Assembly: GCA_002440065.1 (NCBI GenBank)
Contig: DJRK01000050.1
Span: forward strand, 37,691-56,858
DNA: 19,168 nt
Origin: Atopobium sp. UBA6362
Lineage (GTDB): Bacteria; Actinomycetota; Coriobacteriia; Coriobacteriales; Atopobiaceae
Reading direction: 5' to 3'
The translations under genes were made by a program, and so were the position numbers. The notes beneath the pieces were generated by a model that had not been told where the DNA came from, did no database searches, and worked only from the letters and a program-made list of their open reading frames with translations. Numbering within the stretch: position 1 is the first letter of the stretch; the number at the start of each line of letters is the position of its first letter. This document shows positions 7,758-15,538 of this stretch, in pieces.

Positions 7758-7782
7758 GCGCGGGCCCCAACCGGCCCCGCGC
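7758..7782 (+). promoter_or_regulatory. Leader hairpin just upstream of the sufC ribosome binding site
   Basis: GCGCGGG (7758-7764) and CCCGCGC (7776-7782) form a 7-bp GC stem with an 11-nt loop. It lies 7-8 nt before AAGGAG of sufC (about 7790-7795). It may affect translation or mRNA stability. There is no T-run, so it is not a terminator. Function inferred. Confidence 0.35.
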
Positions 7783-7800
7783 AGAGCATAAGGAGAGAGA

Positions 7801-8592
7801 ATGGCAAGCCAGCTTCTGAACGTGAGCGGCGTCTCGGCGGGGACCGAGGACAAGCCGATCCTTCACGGCATCGACCTTTCCGTGGGCGAGGGCGAGTGCC
7901 ACGTCCTCATGGGCCCCAACGGCGCCGGCAAATCCACGCTCGGCCACGTGGTCATGGGCGACCCCACCTACAAGGTGACCTCGGGCTCCATCGAGTTCGA
8001 CGGCGCCGACGTCACCGACGCCTCCGCCGACAAGCGCTCGCTCGCCGGAATCTTCCTGTCCTACCAGGCCCCCGTCGAGGTCCCGGGCGTCCCCCTGTAC
8101 AGCTTCCTGCGCTCCATCTGCCAGATGCGCCCCGAGCTCAAGACCACCGCGCGCAAGTTCCGCCAGCGCGTGGGCGAGATCGCCGACCAGCTCGACCTCG
8201 ACCAGTCCTTCCTCATGCGCGAGCTCAACGTGGGCTTCTCCGGCGGCGAGAAGAAGAAGATCGAGATGCTCCAGCTGCTGCTCCTGCAGCCCAAGCTCGC
8301 CATCCTCGACGAGACCGACTCGGGCTTGGACGTCGACGCCCTGGGCGTGGTCAGCCGCGGCATCGCGGCCTACCGCGAGCAGTGCGACGGCGCGCTCATC
8401 GTGATCACGCACAACACCCGCATCCTCGAGCGCCTCGACGTGGACAAGACCCACGTCATGGTCAAGGGCCACATGATCGCCGAGGGCCCCGCCTCCCTCA
8501 TCGCCGACATCGACGCGAACGGCTTCACGCGCTTCGAGCGCGAGGCGGCCGAGCGCGGCTTCATCCCCGCGAAGCAGGGTGATGCGGAGTGA
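7801..8592 (+). CDS. sufC: Fe-S cluster assembly ATPase SufC
   Basis: 263 aa, full family length. ATG 7801 follows AAGGAG by about 6 nt. It is the soluble ABC-type ATPase of the SufBCD scaffold and drives conformational change during Fe-S assembly in the cytoplasm. Visible motifs: Walker A GPNGAGKST (38-46), Q-loop near Gln89, the SufC-type signature FSGGEKKKIEM (146-156), Walker B LAILDETDSGLD (167-178) and switch His204 in VITHNTR. It is the first gene of the operon, and its stop overlaps the GTG start of sufB by four bases (GTGA). Probably repressed by the Rrf2 protein encoded at the operon end, through the dyad in its promoter. Confidence 0.97.
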   Translation: MASQLLNVSGVSAGTEDKPILHGIDLSVGEGECHVLMGPNGAGKSTLGHVVMGDPTYKVTSGSIEFDGADVTDASADKRSLAGIFLSYQAPVEVPGVPLYSFLRSICQMRPELKTTARKFRQRVGEIADQLDLDQSFLMRELNVGFSGGEKKKIEMLQLLLLQPKLAILDETDSGLDVDALGVVSRGIAAYREQCDGALIVITHNTRILERLDVDKTHVMVKGHMIAEGPASLIADIDANGFTRFEREAAERGFIPAKQGDAE

Positions 8593-10016
8593 GCAACGAA
8601 CAGACCCGCAGCCGCACGCAGGTAGCCGACGTCGACCGCTCCCTCTACGACTTCACCAAGTCCGAGGAGGGCTACGAGCGCTACGCCGACGGCCTCACGC
8701 CCGACATCGTCCGCGCCATCAGCGCCAAGAAGGACGAGCCCGAGTGGATGCTCCAGATGCGCCTCGACGCGCTGGACAAGTACCACGCCCGCCCCATGGC
8801 GACCAACTGGGGCCCGTCCATCGCCGGGCTCGACCTCGACCACATCTCCACGTACGTCTCGCCCAAGACCAAGCAGGCCAAGAGCTGGGACGACGTGCCC
8901 GCAGACATTAAGGACACCTTCGACCGCCTGGGCATCCCCGCCGCCGAGCGCGAGAGCCTGGCCGGCGTGGGCGCCCAGTACGACTCCGAGATCGTCTACC
9001 ACAACATGCGCGAGGAGGTCGCCAAGCGGGGCGTCGTCTACACGACCATCGAGGACGCGCTGCACGACCCCAAGTGGGAGCCCGTCGTGCACGAGTACTT
9101 CGGCACGCTCATCCCGCCCACCGACCACAAGTTCGCGGCGCTCCACTACGCCGTGTGGTCGGGCGGCTCGTTCGTCTACGTCCCCGAGGGCGTGACGCTC
9201 GACTACCCGCTCCAGAGCTACTTCCGCCTGAACGCCGAGGGCGCGGGCCAGTTCGAGCACACGCTCATCATCGTGGAGCCCGGCGCCGACCTGCACTTCA
9301 TCGAGGGCTGCTCCGCGCCCAAGTACTTCGAGGCCAACCTCCACGCCGGCGCCGTGGAGCTCTTCGTCAAGGACGGCGCGCGCCTGCGCTACTCGACGAT
9401 CGAGAACTGGTCAAAGAACATGTACAACCTCAACACAAAGCGCGCGAAGGTGGGCGCCGACGCAAAGATGGAGTGGGTCTCCGGCTCCTTCGGCAGCCAC
9501 GTCTCCTACCTCTACCCCACCACGATCATGGAGGGCGCGCGCTCGAGCTGCGAGTTCACCGGCATCACCTTCGCCGGCGCCACGCAGGACCTCGACACCG
9601 GCTGCAAGGTAGTCATGAACGGCCCCGACACCACGGCCACCGTGAACACCAAGTCCATCTCCAAGGACGGCGGCGTGAACACGTTCCGTAGCTCCGTCGT
9701 CGTGGGCCGCAAGGCCGACCGCGCCCGCTGCTCGGTCTCCTGCCAGTCGCTCATGCTCGACAACATCAGCCGCTCGGACACGATCCCTGCCATGGACGTG
9801 CGCAACTCCACGGCCCAGGTAGGCCACGAGGCCACGATCGGCCGCATCTCCGACGACACGATCCTCTACCTCATGAGCCGCGGCTGCTCCGAGGCCGAGG
9901 CCCGCACCCTCGTGGTGAACGGCTTCGCCAACCCCGTCTCCAAGGAACTCCCCATGGAGTACGCCGTCGAGATGAACAACCTGATCAAGCTCGAGATGGA
10001 AGGGGCCATCGGCTAA
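8589..10016 (+). CDS. sufB: Fe-S cluster assembly scaffold protein SufB
   Basis: 475 aa. It starts at GTG 8589, inside the GTGA overlap with the sufC stop, so translational coupling is likely. SufB is the beta-helical scaffold subunit on which clusters are built with SufC and SufD. The core matches the family throughout: LHYAVWSGGSFVYVPEGV (185-202) and the C-terminal RNSTAQVGHEATIGRISDD (405-423). By alignment from memory, Cys385 (SCQSLML) and Glu414 (HEA) correspond to E. coli Cys405 and Glu434, which are needed for cluster assembly. The stop TAA shares its last base with the ATG of sufD. Confidence 0.97.
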   Translation: MSNEQTRSRTQVADVDRSLYDFTKSEEGYERYADGLTPDIVRAISAKKDEPEWMLQMRLDALDKYHARPMATNWGPSIAGLDLDHISTYVSPKTKQAKSWDDVPADIKDTFDRLGIPAAERESLAGVGAQYDSEIVYHNMREEVAKRGVVYTTIEDALHDPKWEPVVHEYFGTLIPPTDHKFAALHYAVWSGGSFVYVPEGVTLDYPLQSYFRLNAEGAGQFEHTLIIVEPGADLHFIEGCSAPKYFEANLHAGAVELFVKDGARLRYSTIENWSKNMYNLNTKRAKVGADAKMEWVSGSFGSHVSYLYPTTIMEGARSSCEFTGITFAGATQDLDTGCKVVMNGPDTTATVNTKSISKDGGVNTFRSSVVVGRKADRARCSVSCQSLMLDNISRSDTIPAMDVRNSTAQVGHEATIGRISDDTILYLMSRGCSEAEARTLVVNGFANPVSKELPMEYAVEMNNLIKLEMEGAIG

Positions 10017-11200
10017 TGGCAGAAGACACCAAGAAGACCGCGGTCGCCGAGACCCGCGCCGAGGCCGCCCGCACGGAGGCCGCGACCGTCTCGCTCGAGC
10101 GCGTGAACACCCCGCCCGCGCAGACCTGGAACCGCCTGCGCGCGAACGACGTGACCCTCGAGGTTCCCAAGCTCTCCCGCAAGGGCAACGTGTACTTCGC
10201 GCTGCCGCAGCTCTTCGGCGGCATCGAGTGCGGCATGGGCCAGAAGGTCACCGACTGGGTCACCTCCCAGGCGGCCGACGCCCGCTACGTCGAGGTCGCG
10301 CGCGGCACCGTGCGCGAGGAGCCCATCGTCGTCTCCGTCGACGCGAACAAGGGCGAGGTCGCCGACACCGGCGTCATGGTCCGCGAGGGCGCCAAGGCCA
10401 CGATCGTCGTCGCCGCGTCCGGCTCCGCCGAGGGCGCCGAGGCCCCCGCGGGCACGAGCGCCTCTTTGCTCCGCGTGTGGGCCGAGGCCGGTGCGCACGT
10501 GAGAATCGTCGAGGTCCTGGGCACGGGCGCGCGCCAGCAGCACCTAGAGAGCGTGGGCATCCACGCCGACGAGCGCGCCCGCATCGAGGTACAGCAGTAC
10601 GCCCTGGGCGGCGGCACCGTCGCGATGGGCCTCGCCTGCGACCTCGCGGGCAAGGCGGGCCGCATCGACCTCTCGACCCGCTACTACGCCGCGGGCGACG
10701 ACGTGCTCGACATCAACCACGTCGTGCGCCAGCACGGCCGAAACACCAGGGCAGAGATCCACGAGTCCGGCGCCCTCGACGGCGCGGCAAAGAAGTCCCT
10801 GCGCGCCACGATCGACCTCGTCCACGGCGCCCGCGGCGCCAAGGGCAACGAGGCCGAGAGCGTGCTCGTCCTGGGCGACGACGTCGTGAACAAGACCATG
10901 CCCGTCATCCTGTGCGACGAGGACGACGTGGCGGGCAACCACGGTGCCACGATCGGCAGCGTCTCCCCCGAGCAGATCGACTACCTCATGGACCGCGGCC
11001 TTTCCCGCCATGAGGCCGAGCAGCTCTTCGTCCGCGCCATCTTCGAGGACGCGATCATGCACGCGCCGGAGGAGGCCTCCCACGCGGCGGCACTTCTTCG
11101 CGCCGAGGAGGTCCTGGGCGCAGAGGTCGCCCACGACTTCGACGAGGGCGCCGCAGAGCCCGGCTCGGACGCCAGCACAGAGGAGGCGCGCGCATGCTAG
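10016..11200 (+). CDS. sufD: Fe-S cluster assembly protein SufD
   Basis: 394 aa. It starts at ATG 10016 in a TAATG junction with sufB. SufD is the SufB paralogue that pairs with it in the SufBC2D complex and is implicated in iron delivery. The C-terminal half is well conserved: DINHVVRQHGRNTRAEI (232-248) and GNHGATIGSVSPEQIDYLMDRG (307-328 region). His309 in NHGATIG is the counterpart of E. coli SufD His360 by alignment. The N-terminus is rich in Ala/Glu. An acidic, Gly/Ala/Ser-containing tail (about 370-394) extends past the conserved core. The 3' end overlaps sufS by 7 bp and carries the AGGAGG site for it. Confidence 0.95.
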   Translation: MAEDTKKTAVAETRAEAARTEAATVSLERVNTPPAQTWNRLRANDVTLEVPKLSRKGNVYFALPQLFGGIECGMGQKVTDWVTSQAADARYVEVARGTVREEPIVVSVDANKGEVADTGVMVREGAKATIVVAASGSAEGAEAPAGTSASLLRVWAEAGAHVRIVEVLGTGARQQHLESVGIHADERARIEVQQYALGGGTVAMGLACDLAGKAGRIDLSTRYYAAGDDVLDINHVVRQHGRNTRAEIHESGALDGAAKKSLRATIDLVHGARGAKGNEAESVLVLGDDVVNKTMPVILCDEDDVAGNHGATIGSVSPEQIDYLMDRGLSRHEAEQLFVRAIFEDAIMHAPEEASHAAALLRAEEVLGAEVAHDFDEGAAEPGSDASTEEARAC

Positions 11201-12468
11201 ACGCGAAGACCGCGGCGCAGATCGACGCCAACCCCTACAAGGCTGACTTCCCGCTGCTCGCGGGGCATCCCGAGGTCTCCTTCCTCGACTCCGCCGCCAC
11301 GGCGCAGCGCCCCGCCTGCGTGCTCGACGCCGAGCGCCGCTTCTACGAGCAGATGAACGCGAACCCCCTGCGCGGGCTCTACAGCCTCTCGGTGCAGGCC
11401 ACCGCGGAGATCGGCGCGGTGCGCGAGCAGGTCGCCCGCCTCATCGGCGCGGTCGACGACGCCGGCAAGCCCCTCGCGAACGACGTCGTCTTCACCCGCA
11501 ACACCTCCGAGAGCCTGAACCTCGTGGCCAAGTCCTTCGCGCCCACGGTCCTCACGCCCGGCGACGAGGTCTGCATCACCGTGATGGAGCACCACTCCAA
11601 CCTCATCCCCTGGCAGCAGGCCTGCCGCGCGGCCGGCGCCAAGCTCGTCTACCTCTACCCCGACCGCGAGGGCCACATCTCCGACGAGGAGATCGCCCAG
11701 AAGGTCGGTCCGCGCACGCGCATCGTGAGCTGCGCCGAGGTCTCGAACGTCATGGGCATCCGCCTGCCGGTCGAGAAGCTCGGCGCGGCCGTCCACGCGC
11801 AGGGCGGCTACCTCGTGGTCGACGGCGCGCAGTCGGTGCCGCACATGGCCGTCGACGTGCGCGAGCTCGGCGCGGACTTCTTGGCGTTCTCTGCCCACAA
11901 GGCGCTGGGCCCCATGGGGATCGGCGTGCTGTGGGGGCGCCACGAGCTGCTCGACCAGATGGAGCCCGTGCTCACCGGCGGCGAGATGATCGACTCCGTG
12001 ACCGAGCAGGGCGCCGCCTGGGCCCCCGTGCCCGAGAAGTTCGAGGCCGGCACGCAGGACGCCGCGGGCATCTACGCCACGGGCGCCGCGCTCGGCTACC
12101 TCACGCAGGAGGTCGGCTACGAGGCCGTGTCCGCGCGCGAGGCCGCGCTCGTCGCCTACGTGTGGGAGCGCCTCTCCAAGCTGGACTTCGTCGAGCTTAT
12201 CGGCAGCAAGGACCCGGCCGAGCACCACGGCGTCGTGAGCTTCAACGTGCGCGGCGTCCACCCGCACGACGTGGCGAGCATCCTCGACATGTCCGGCGTC
12301 TGCATCCGCGCGGGGCACCACTGCGCCCAGCCCCTGCTCACCTGGCTCGGCGTCGAGAACCTCGCCTGCTGCCGCGCCAGCCTCGCCTTCTACAACGACA
12401 AGAACGACATCGACCGCTTCGTCGATGGCCTGAACCAAGTTTGGACGGTATTCCATGGCCGTGACTGA
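11194..12468 (+). CDS. sufS: Cysteine desulfurase SufS
   Basis: 424 aa. ATG 11194 follows AGGAGG by 7 nt and overlaps sufD by 7 bp. It is a PLP enzyme of the class V aminotransferase fold that takes sulfur from cysteine as a persulfide. Lys236 in FSAHKALGPMG is the PLP Schiff-base lysine. EHHSN (132-136) provides the ring-stacking His. Cys377 in RAGHHCAQP is the persulfide cysteine, in the short-loop context typical of type II (SufS) enzymes. SufS needs a partner to accept sulfur; the next gene, sufU, overlaps by 14 bp and supplies it. No SufE is present in the window, as expected for Gram-positive systems. Confidence 0.97.
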   Translation: MLDAKTAAQIDANPYKADFPLLAGHPEVSFLDSAATAQRPACVLDAERRFYEQMNANPLRGLYSLSVQATAEIGAVREQVARLIGAVDDAGKPLANDVVFTRNTSESLNLVAKSFAPTVLTPGDEVCITVMEHHSNLIPWQQACRAAGAKLVYLYPDREGHISDEEIAQKVGPRTRIVSCAEVSNVMGIRLPVEKLGAAVHAQGGYLVVDGAQSVPHMAVDVRELGADFLAFSAHKALGPMGIGVLWGRHELLDQMEPVLTGGEMIDSVTEQGAAWAPVPEKFEAGTQDAAGIYATGAALGYLTQEVGYEAVSAREAALVAYVWERLSKLDFVELIGSKDPAEHHGVVSFNVRGVHPHDVASILDMSGVCIRAGHHCAQPLLTWLGVENLACCRASLAFYNDKNDIDRFVDGLNQVWTVFHGRD

Positions 12469-12898
12469 CCTTTACAACGCCGAGTTCATGGACCACGTGT
12501 CCCACCCGGACTACAAGTACCAGATGGAGTGCCCCGACTGCACGCACGAGGGCGTGAACCCCTCCTGCGGCGACGAGCTCACCTTCAGCGTGAAGTTCGC
12601 CGACGACGGCACCATCGAGGAGGCCGCGTTCACGGGCCACGGCTGCGCCATCAGCCAGGCCTCGGCCGACATCATGAGCGACCTCATGATCGGCAAGAAG
12701 CCCGAGGAGGCCATCGAGCTCTGCAAGCTCTTCATGCAGATGGTGCGCGGCGAGGTCTCCGAGGACGACCCCAAGCTCGACTCCCTCGAGGATGCCTCGA
12801 TCCTCAAGGACATCGCGCACATGCCCGCGCGCGTGAAGTGCGCCGAGCTCGCTTGGCGCACGCTCGAGGAGATGCTCGAGGCGCGCAAGGACGCGTAG
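12455..12898 (+). CDS. sufU: SufU zinc-dependent sulfurtransferase
   Basis: 147 aa. ATG 12455 lies inside sufS (14-bp overlap). SufU accepts persulfide sulfur from SufS and passes it to the scaffold. The zinc ligands Cys38, Asp40 (NPSCGDE), Cys64 (GHGCAISQAS) and Cys129 (PARVKCA) are all present. The insertion before GHGC that separates SufU from IscU is consistent with the SufS partner. An extra CPDC pair (Cys26, Cys29) precedes NPSCGDE; it is not part of the usual ligand set and may be lineage-specific or redox-active. A GC hairpin follows the stop and separates this gene from the Rrf2 regulator. Confidence 0.95.
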   Translation: MAVTDLYNAEFMDHVSHPDYKYQMECPDCTHEGVNPSCGDELTFSVKFADDGTIEEAAFTGHGCAISQASADIMSDLMIGKKPEEAIELCKLFMQMVRGEVSEDDPKLDSLEDASILKDIAHMPARVKCAELAWRTLEEMLEARKDA

Positions 12899-12916
12899 CT
12901 CTTCGCACGGATTTTC

Positions 12917-12944
12917 GCGCAGGGCTTCGCACGAGGCCCTGCGC
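12917..12944 (+). promoter_or_regulatory. Hairpin between sufU and rrf2 gene (possible attenuator)
   Basis: GCGCAGGGC (12917-12925) and GCCCTGCGC (12936-12944) form a perfect 9-bp stem with a 10-nt loop, 18 bp after the sufU stop. Only a weak TTTT occurs, about 10 nt later. It could lower or decouple expression of the downstream regulator; it is not a strong terminator. Confidence 0.45.
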
Positions 12945-12981
12945 ACCCATTCAAGTTTTCCGACCAAGAAGGGAGACGAAC

Positions 12982-13422
12982 ATGAGCATGTTCTCCACAA
13001 AGGGCATCTACGCCCTGCGTGCGATGGCGGACCTCGCCAGCCACGACGGGTGGGTCTCCCTCGGCGACGTCTCCAAGCGCCAAAACATCTCGCGCAAGTA
13101 CCTTGAGCAGGTCATTTCGCTTATGCACAAAGCCGGCTACGTTCAGAGTCAGCGCGGCAAGGGCGGCGGGTACAAGCTCACGAGGCCGCCCGAGGAGTAC
13201 ACCTTGGGCGAGCTGCTGCGCGCCGCGGAAGGGTCGCTCGCCCCGGTGAACTGCCTCGATTGCTCGAACGGCACAATCTGCCCGCAGATCGGTTCGTGCT
13301 CGACGGTGACGGTATGGCGCGACCTCGGGCGCGTGACCTCGAGCTACCTCGACTCAAAGACCCTCGCCGACCTCGTCCATCCCGAAGGCGGCTCCTGCAA
13401 CGTGACCTTCGCGGACAAATAG
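12982..13422 (+). CDS. Rrf2-family Fe-S responsive transcriptional regulator
   Basis: 146 aa. The start is ATG 12982, six nt after GGGAG. A longer open frame upstream runs antiphase through sufU and is spurious. Residues 1-65 form the Rrf2 winged helix (STKGIYALRAMADLA at the start, ISRKYLEQVISLMHKAGYVQS as recognition region, RGKGGGYKL wing). Cys91, Cys94, Cys100 and Cys106 (NCLDC, GTIC, GSC) are placed like the cluster cysteines of IscR-type members, so it probably binds a [2Fe-2S] or [4Fe-4S] cluster. It closes the suf operon and likely represses it when clusters are plentiful, acting at the dyad at 7698-7721. It could instead be a cysteine- or NO-sensing Rrf2 member; the suf linkage favours Fe-S sensing. 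Confidence 0.93.
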   Translation: MSMFSTKGIYALRAMADLASHDGWVSLGDVSKRQNISRKYLEQVISLMHKAGYVQSQRGKGGGYKLTRPPEEYTLGELLRAAEGSLAPVNCLDCSNGTICPQIGSCSTVTVWRDLGRVTSSYLDSKTLADLVHPEGGSCNVTFADK

Positions 13423-13475
13423 CTCCTTGCCGGCACCCGCGCCCCCGTGCTACCTGCTACGCCCGCCTGCCCCCT

Positions 13476-13531
13476 TGCCCTTGCAAAACGAGACATAATT
13501 CGACCGTTTTATGTCCCGTTTTGCAAGGGCA
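13476..13531. repeat. Hairpin element with 23-bp arms after the suf operon
   Basis: Arms 13476-13498 and 13509-13531 (TGCCCTTGCAAAACG at the outer end) are reverse complements except for one base, around a 10-bp centre. It may double as the suf transcription terminator, but no T-run follows on either strand. The shape suggests a REP or MITE-like unit. Confidence 0.65.
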
Positions 13532-13620
13532 GGTTCGATGCACAACGCGACTTACACCTTTTTCCGCTATTGCGTGCATCATTGCATAATTTATATCTTT
13601 ACAAGTACCCATCAACTGGG

Positions 13621-13760
13621 AAAACGCCAGATAGGGGTCGCTTGGACGTCCCTTAAACACGCTCAGCAGGCCTTTGCTACTCCCCCAACCTTCATAAACC
13701 CGCGCAAAACCGAAGAAAAGTTGCCGGCACAACTTCCTTGGAGACCCATACTGGCGTTTT
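13621..13760. repeat. Imperfect inverted-repeat element, about 140 bp
   Basis: AAAACGCCAG (13621-13630) is the reverse complement of CTGGCGTTTT (13751-13760). Beyond these ends the arms keep GGG and TC in register with one inserted base. Inside is a small palindrome, AAGTTG-ccggca-CAACTT (13719-13736). No flanking target duplication was recognised. Confidence 0.4.
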
Positions 13761-13841
13761 TGCTTCTATTAACTTGCGAGCTCAAAGCTTCAGGAGCATT
13801 GGGTTCATTCATAATGCAATTCCCGGCTTTCCTTGGGAAAA

Positions 13842-15062
13842 CTAGGCACCAATGTTCAAAAGCTTCAAACCTTCTTTGCCGAGCACAAAGCGAAGAGGTC
13901 GTTTTGATATGGACTTAACGTATCCCTTTTCCTCAAGTTTCTTCAAACAAGTGCGGGCTGTTTGATCGGAGACCCCCAGGTACGATGCGATTTCGCGCAA
14001 GTAAGCGTCTGGGAACGCCGCGAACAACTCGAATTGAGCCAACATAAAGAGAACCGCATGCTCACGTTCATTCATATCGAGCTCTTCGATAATTTGATGA
14101 ATCCCATCGATTTGACCGATCTTTTCAGTTAAATCAGTAATCAAACCATCTTGCGCGTTCGAAATATACTCCATAAGGCACATGACGAAATGCGTCAGCT
14201 CCCCATGGTTCAAAGGATTCTCCGAGTCTTTGAAAGCGCGGTAATAGGGAGCCTTATTTTCCGCGATTGCTCTAGAAAGAGATAATGCTGTAAGAAGCGA
14301 CAGAGGCCTACTCAGATACAACGCCAAGAGATAACGCCCAGTTCTACCGTTACCGTCATAGAACGGGTGAATGTACTCAAACAGATAATGCGCTGCTATC
14401 GCACTGTACGTTTCTGGAATCTCATCTGAAGATGCCAACGATATCATCGCGGCGATTGCCGAGATTATCTTTCCCTCAGGCTCCAGCCCGCGATGAAGCA
14501 CCCGCCCGCCGACTCCGATGATATCGACGCCCGATTTGCGGAATAAGAGCCCATCGGGCGCGTTATCGCCCAAATTCTCCCCTTGCATCACTTTGTCGTA
14601 AATGCCTCTTATGTCCTCCGCCGATGTAGGGAGAGCTTGCTCCTCGGAAGTGAGCCCCACATACAAGTTCGCGAGCTCCATGAACCTTTTATCCGAAAGG
14701 CTGGGATAATCGCGTGCTTCGGATAAGAGCTCGTCGATCTGACGCCGGGTGCTGTGGATTCCCTCGAGAGCATTTGTGCTTACCACTTCGTCGATCACAA
14801 GGCTGCGAACCAGCGCGCCCCTTGCAACAGGTGGCAACGAGGCATAGAGCGAGGAAACGCGTCTTTCTTTTCGGAGCACCGATTCGTTGAGGACGGAGAG
14901 CTCACGGGGCACGGCAAAAAACAGCTCATCGTCCCCTGCTGAAATCCCAAGGCGGAACGAGGAATCGGCAGACCTGCGCTCTTTTGCCAGGCTACGATTA
15001 TTCGCTAGAGCCGAAGTACTTTTGTCCATATGAAACAAAGTGCCGAGAGTCCTATATGCCAT
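13842..15062 (-). CDS. Fic-family protein AMP-transferase with C-terminal winged helix
   Basis: 406 aa. ATG 15062 has GGTGG 6 nt upstream. Fic enzymes transfer AMP (sometimes other nucleotide moieties) from NTPs to target hydroxyls. The catalytic loop HPFYDGNGRTGR at 232-243 is intact, with His232. An N-terminal inhibitory helix motif STNALEGI (95-102, with the S/TxxxEG pattern and Glu100) marks it as a class II, self-inhibited Fic, so no separate antitoxin is needed. About 340-400 is a winged helix (YLREIASYLGVSDQTARTCLKKLEEKGYV), typical of stand-alone regulatory Fic proteins. GC content is visibly lower than in the suf genes, which suggests horizontal gain. It faces the suf operon and shares no operon. 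Target unknown. Confidence 0.92.
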   Translation of the reverse strand: MAYRTLGTLFHMDKSTSALANNRSLAKERRSADSSFRLGISAGDDELFFAVPRELSVLNESVLRKERRVSSLYASLPPVARGALVRSLVIDEVVSTNALEGIHSTRRQIDELLSEARDYPSLSDKRFMELANLYVGLTSEEQALPTSAEDIRGIYDKVMQGENLGDNAPDGLLFRKSGVDIIGVGGRVLHRGLEPEGKIISAIAAMISLASSDEIPETYSAIAAHYLFEYIHPFYDGNGRTGRYLLALYLSRPLSLLTALSLSRAIAENKAPYYRAFKDSENPLNHGELTHFVMCLMEYISNAQDGLITDLTEKIGQIDGIHQIIEELDMNEREHAVLFMLAQFELFAAFPDAYLREIASYLGVSDQTARTCLKKLEEKGYVKSISKRPLRFVLGKEGLKLLNIGA

Positions 15063-15106
15063 ATCAATCCACCAAGCAATAATTGAAAGCAGCTCTTGTG
15101 CTTCTA

Positions 15107-15166
15107 TTTTATAAAATTACGAGTTTTTATAAATATGACTGATATTTCTGCTTTTATTTTATACAT
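15107..15166. promoter_or_regulatory. AT-rich Fic upstream region with three TTTTATA-type repeats
   Basis: TTTTATAAAA (15107-15116), TTTTTATAAA (15124-15133) and TTTTATACAT (15157-15166) lie 45-105 bp upstream of the Fic start. The minus-strand copies supply several possible -10 boxes. The first two are 17 bp apart. They could be repressor sites for the winged helix of the Fic protein, but the signal may simply be AT-richness. Confidence 0.3.
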
Positions 15167-15319
15167 GAAGCCGGTTTGAAAAGAAAGAATGAGCATTTAC
15201 TCCCTTTGCTACAGAAATCAGCAACGTGTAAACGCAAGAATCAAACGACTGAGACCGATCGATAGCAAATCGCTTTGTCCCCGTCCGCTTTAGATGGTCA
15301 TTCGCATCGGCGACGACCC

Positions 15320-15458
15320 GAAAATCAGGGTTGTAGGCGATTTTTGGGCATATGGTTGAATATCGCAGTCGCCCCTCACCCCAAAAGTCCAGGTCCAGCG
15401 GTTACCGATATTCCAGCTATTCCCCCACTGCAGGAAAATTGCCTACAAGTCCAGTTTT
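15320..15458. repeat. MITE-like palindromic element with TTGTAGGC-containing inverted ends
   Basis: Reading inward from both ends, the two arms share GAAAA, then after about 6 variable bases TTGTAGGC, one variable base, ATTTT, and further matches to GAATA. About two thirds of 42 positions are identical. Inside, TTTTGGG (15342-15348) can pair with CCCAAAA (about 15380-15386). No ORF. It looks like a decayed non-autonomous insertion or a structured RNA; not recognised. Confidence 0.5.
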
Positions 15459-15538
15459 CAGACAGACGTATCACAGAATTCCGTCCCGCAAAGCCTCATC
15501 ATGTCCAAATTCGAGTGGACAAACAGGCGGCATAGACA

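Larger units (their letters stand above)
7449..7800. other. Divergent intergenic region between histidine kinase gene and suf operon
   Basis: 352 bp. From left to right it holds the leader of the kinase gene, a REP-like nested palindrome (7485-7613), a GC-rich stretch (7614-7688) with nothing recognisable, the suf promoter and its dyad (7689-7721), and a leader with a hairpin before the sufC start. No ORF here looks real. Confidence 0.7.
13423..13841. other. Intergenic region between the suf operon and the Fic gene, with two inverted repeats
   Basis: 419 bp without a credible gene. GC content falls from left to right. It contains a 23-bp inverted repeat (13476-13531) and a looser 140-bp inverted repeat element (13621-13760). 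Small ORFs on both strands run through these palindromes and show no ribosome site or recognisable domain. No classical terminator with a T-run is seen for the suf operon. Confidence 0.6.
15063..15538. other. Intergenic region upstream of the Fic gene and downstream of the HD gene
   Basis: 476 bp. The left third (15063-15170) is very AT-rich and probably holds the Fic promoter. 15171-15300 shows nothing recognisable. 15320-15458 is a palindromic element. A small TGTCCA/TGGACA hairpin (15502-15521) lies just after the HD gene stop. Small ORFs here have no family match that I recognise. Confidence 0.6.

Noticed and set aside
13476..13531. Simple Rho-independent terminator of the suf operon
   Set aside because: No T-run follows on the plus strand and the stem is unusually long. 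Kept as a repeat with possible termination role.
13457..13732. Minus-strand ORF of 91 codons
   Set aside because: It runs straight through the 23-bp inverted repeat, has no recognised domain and poor start context.
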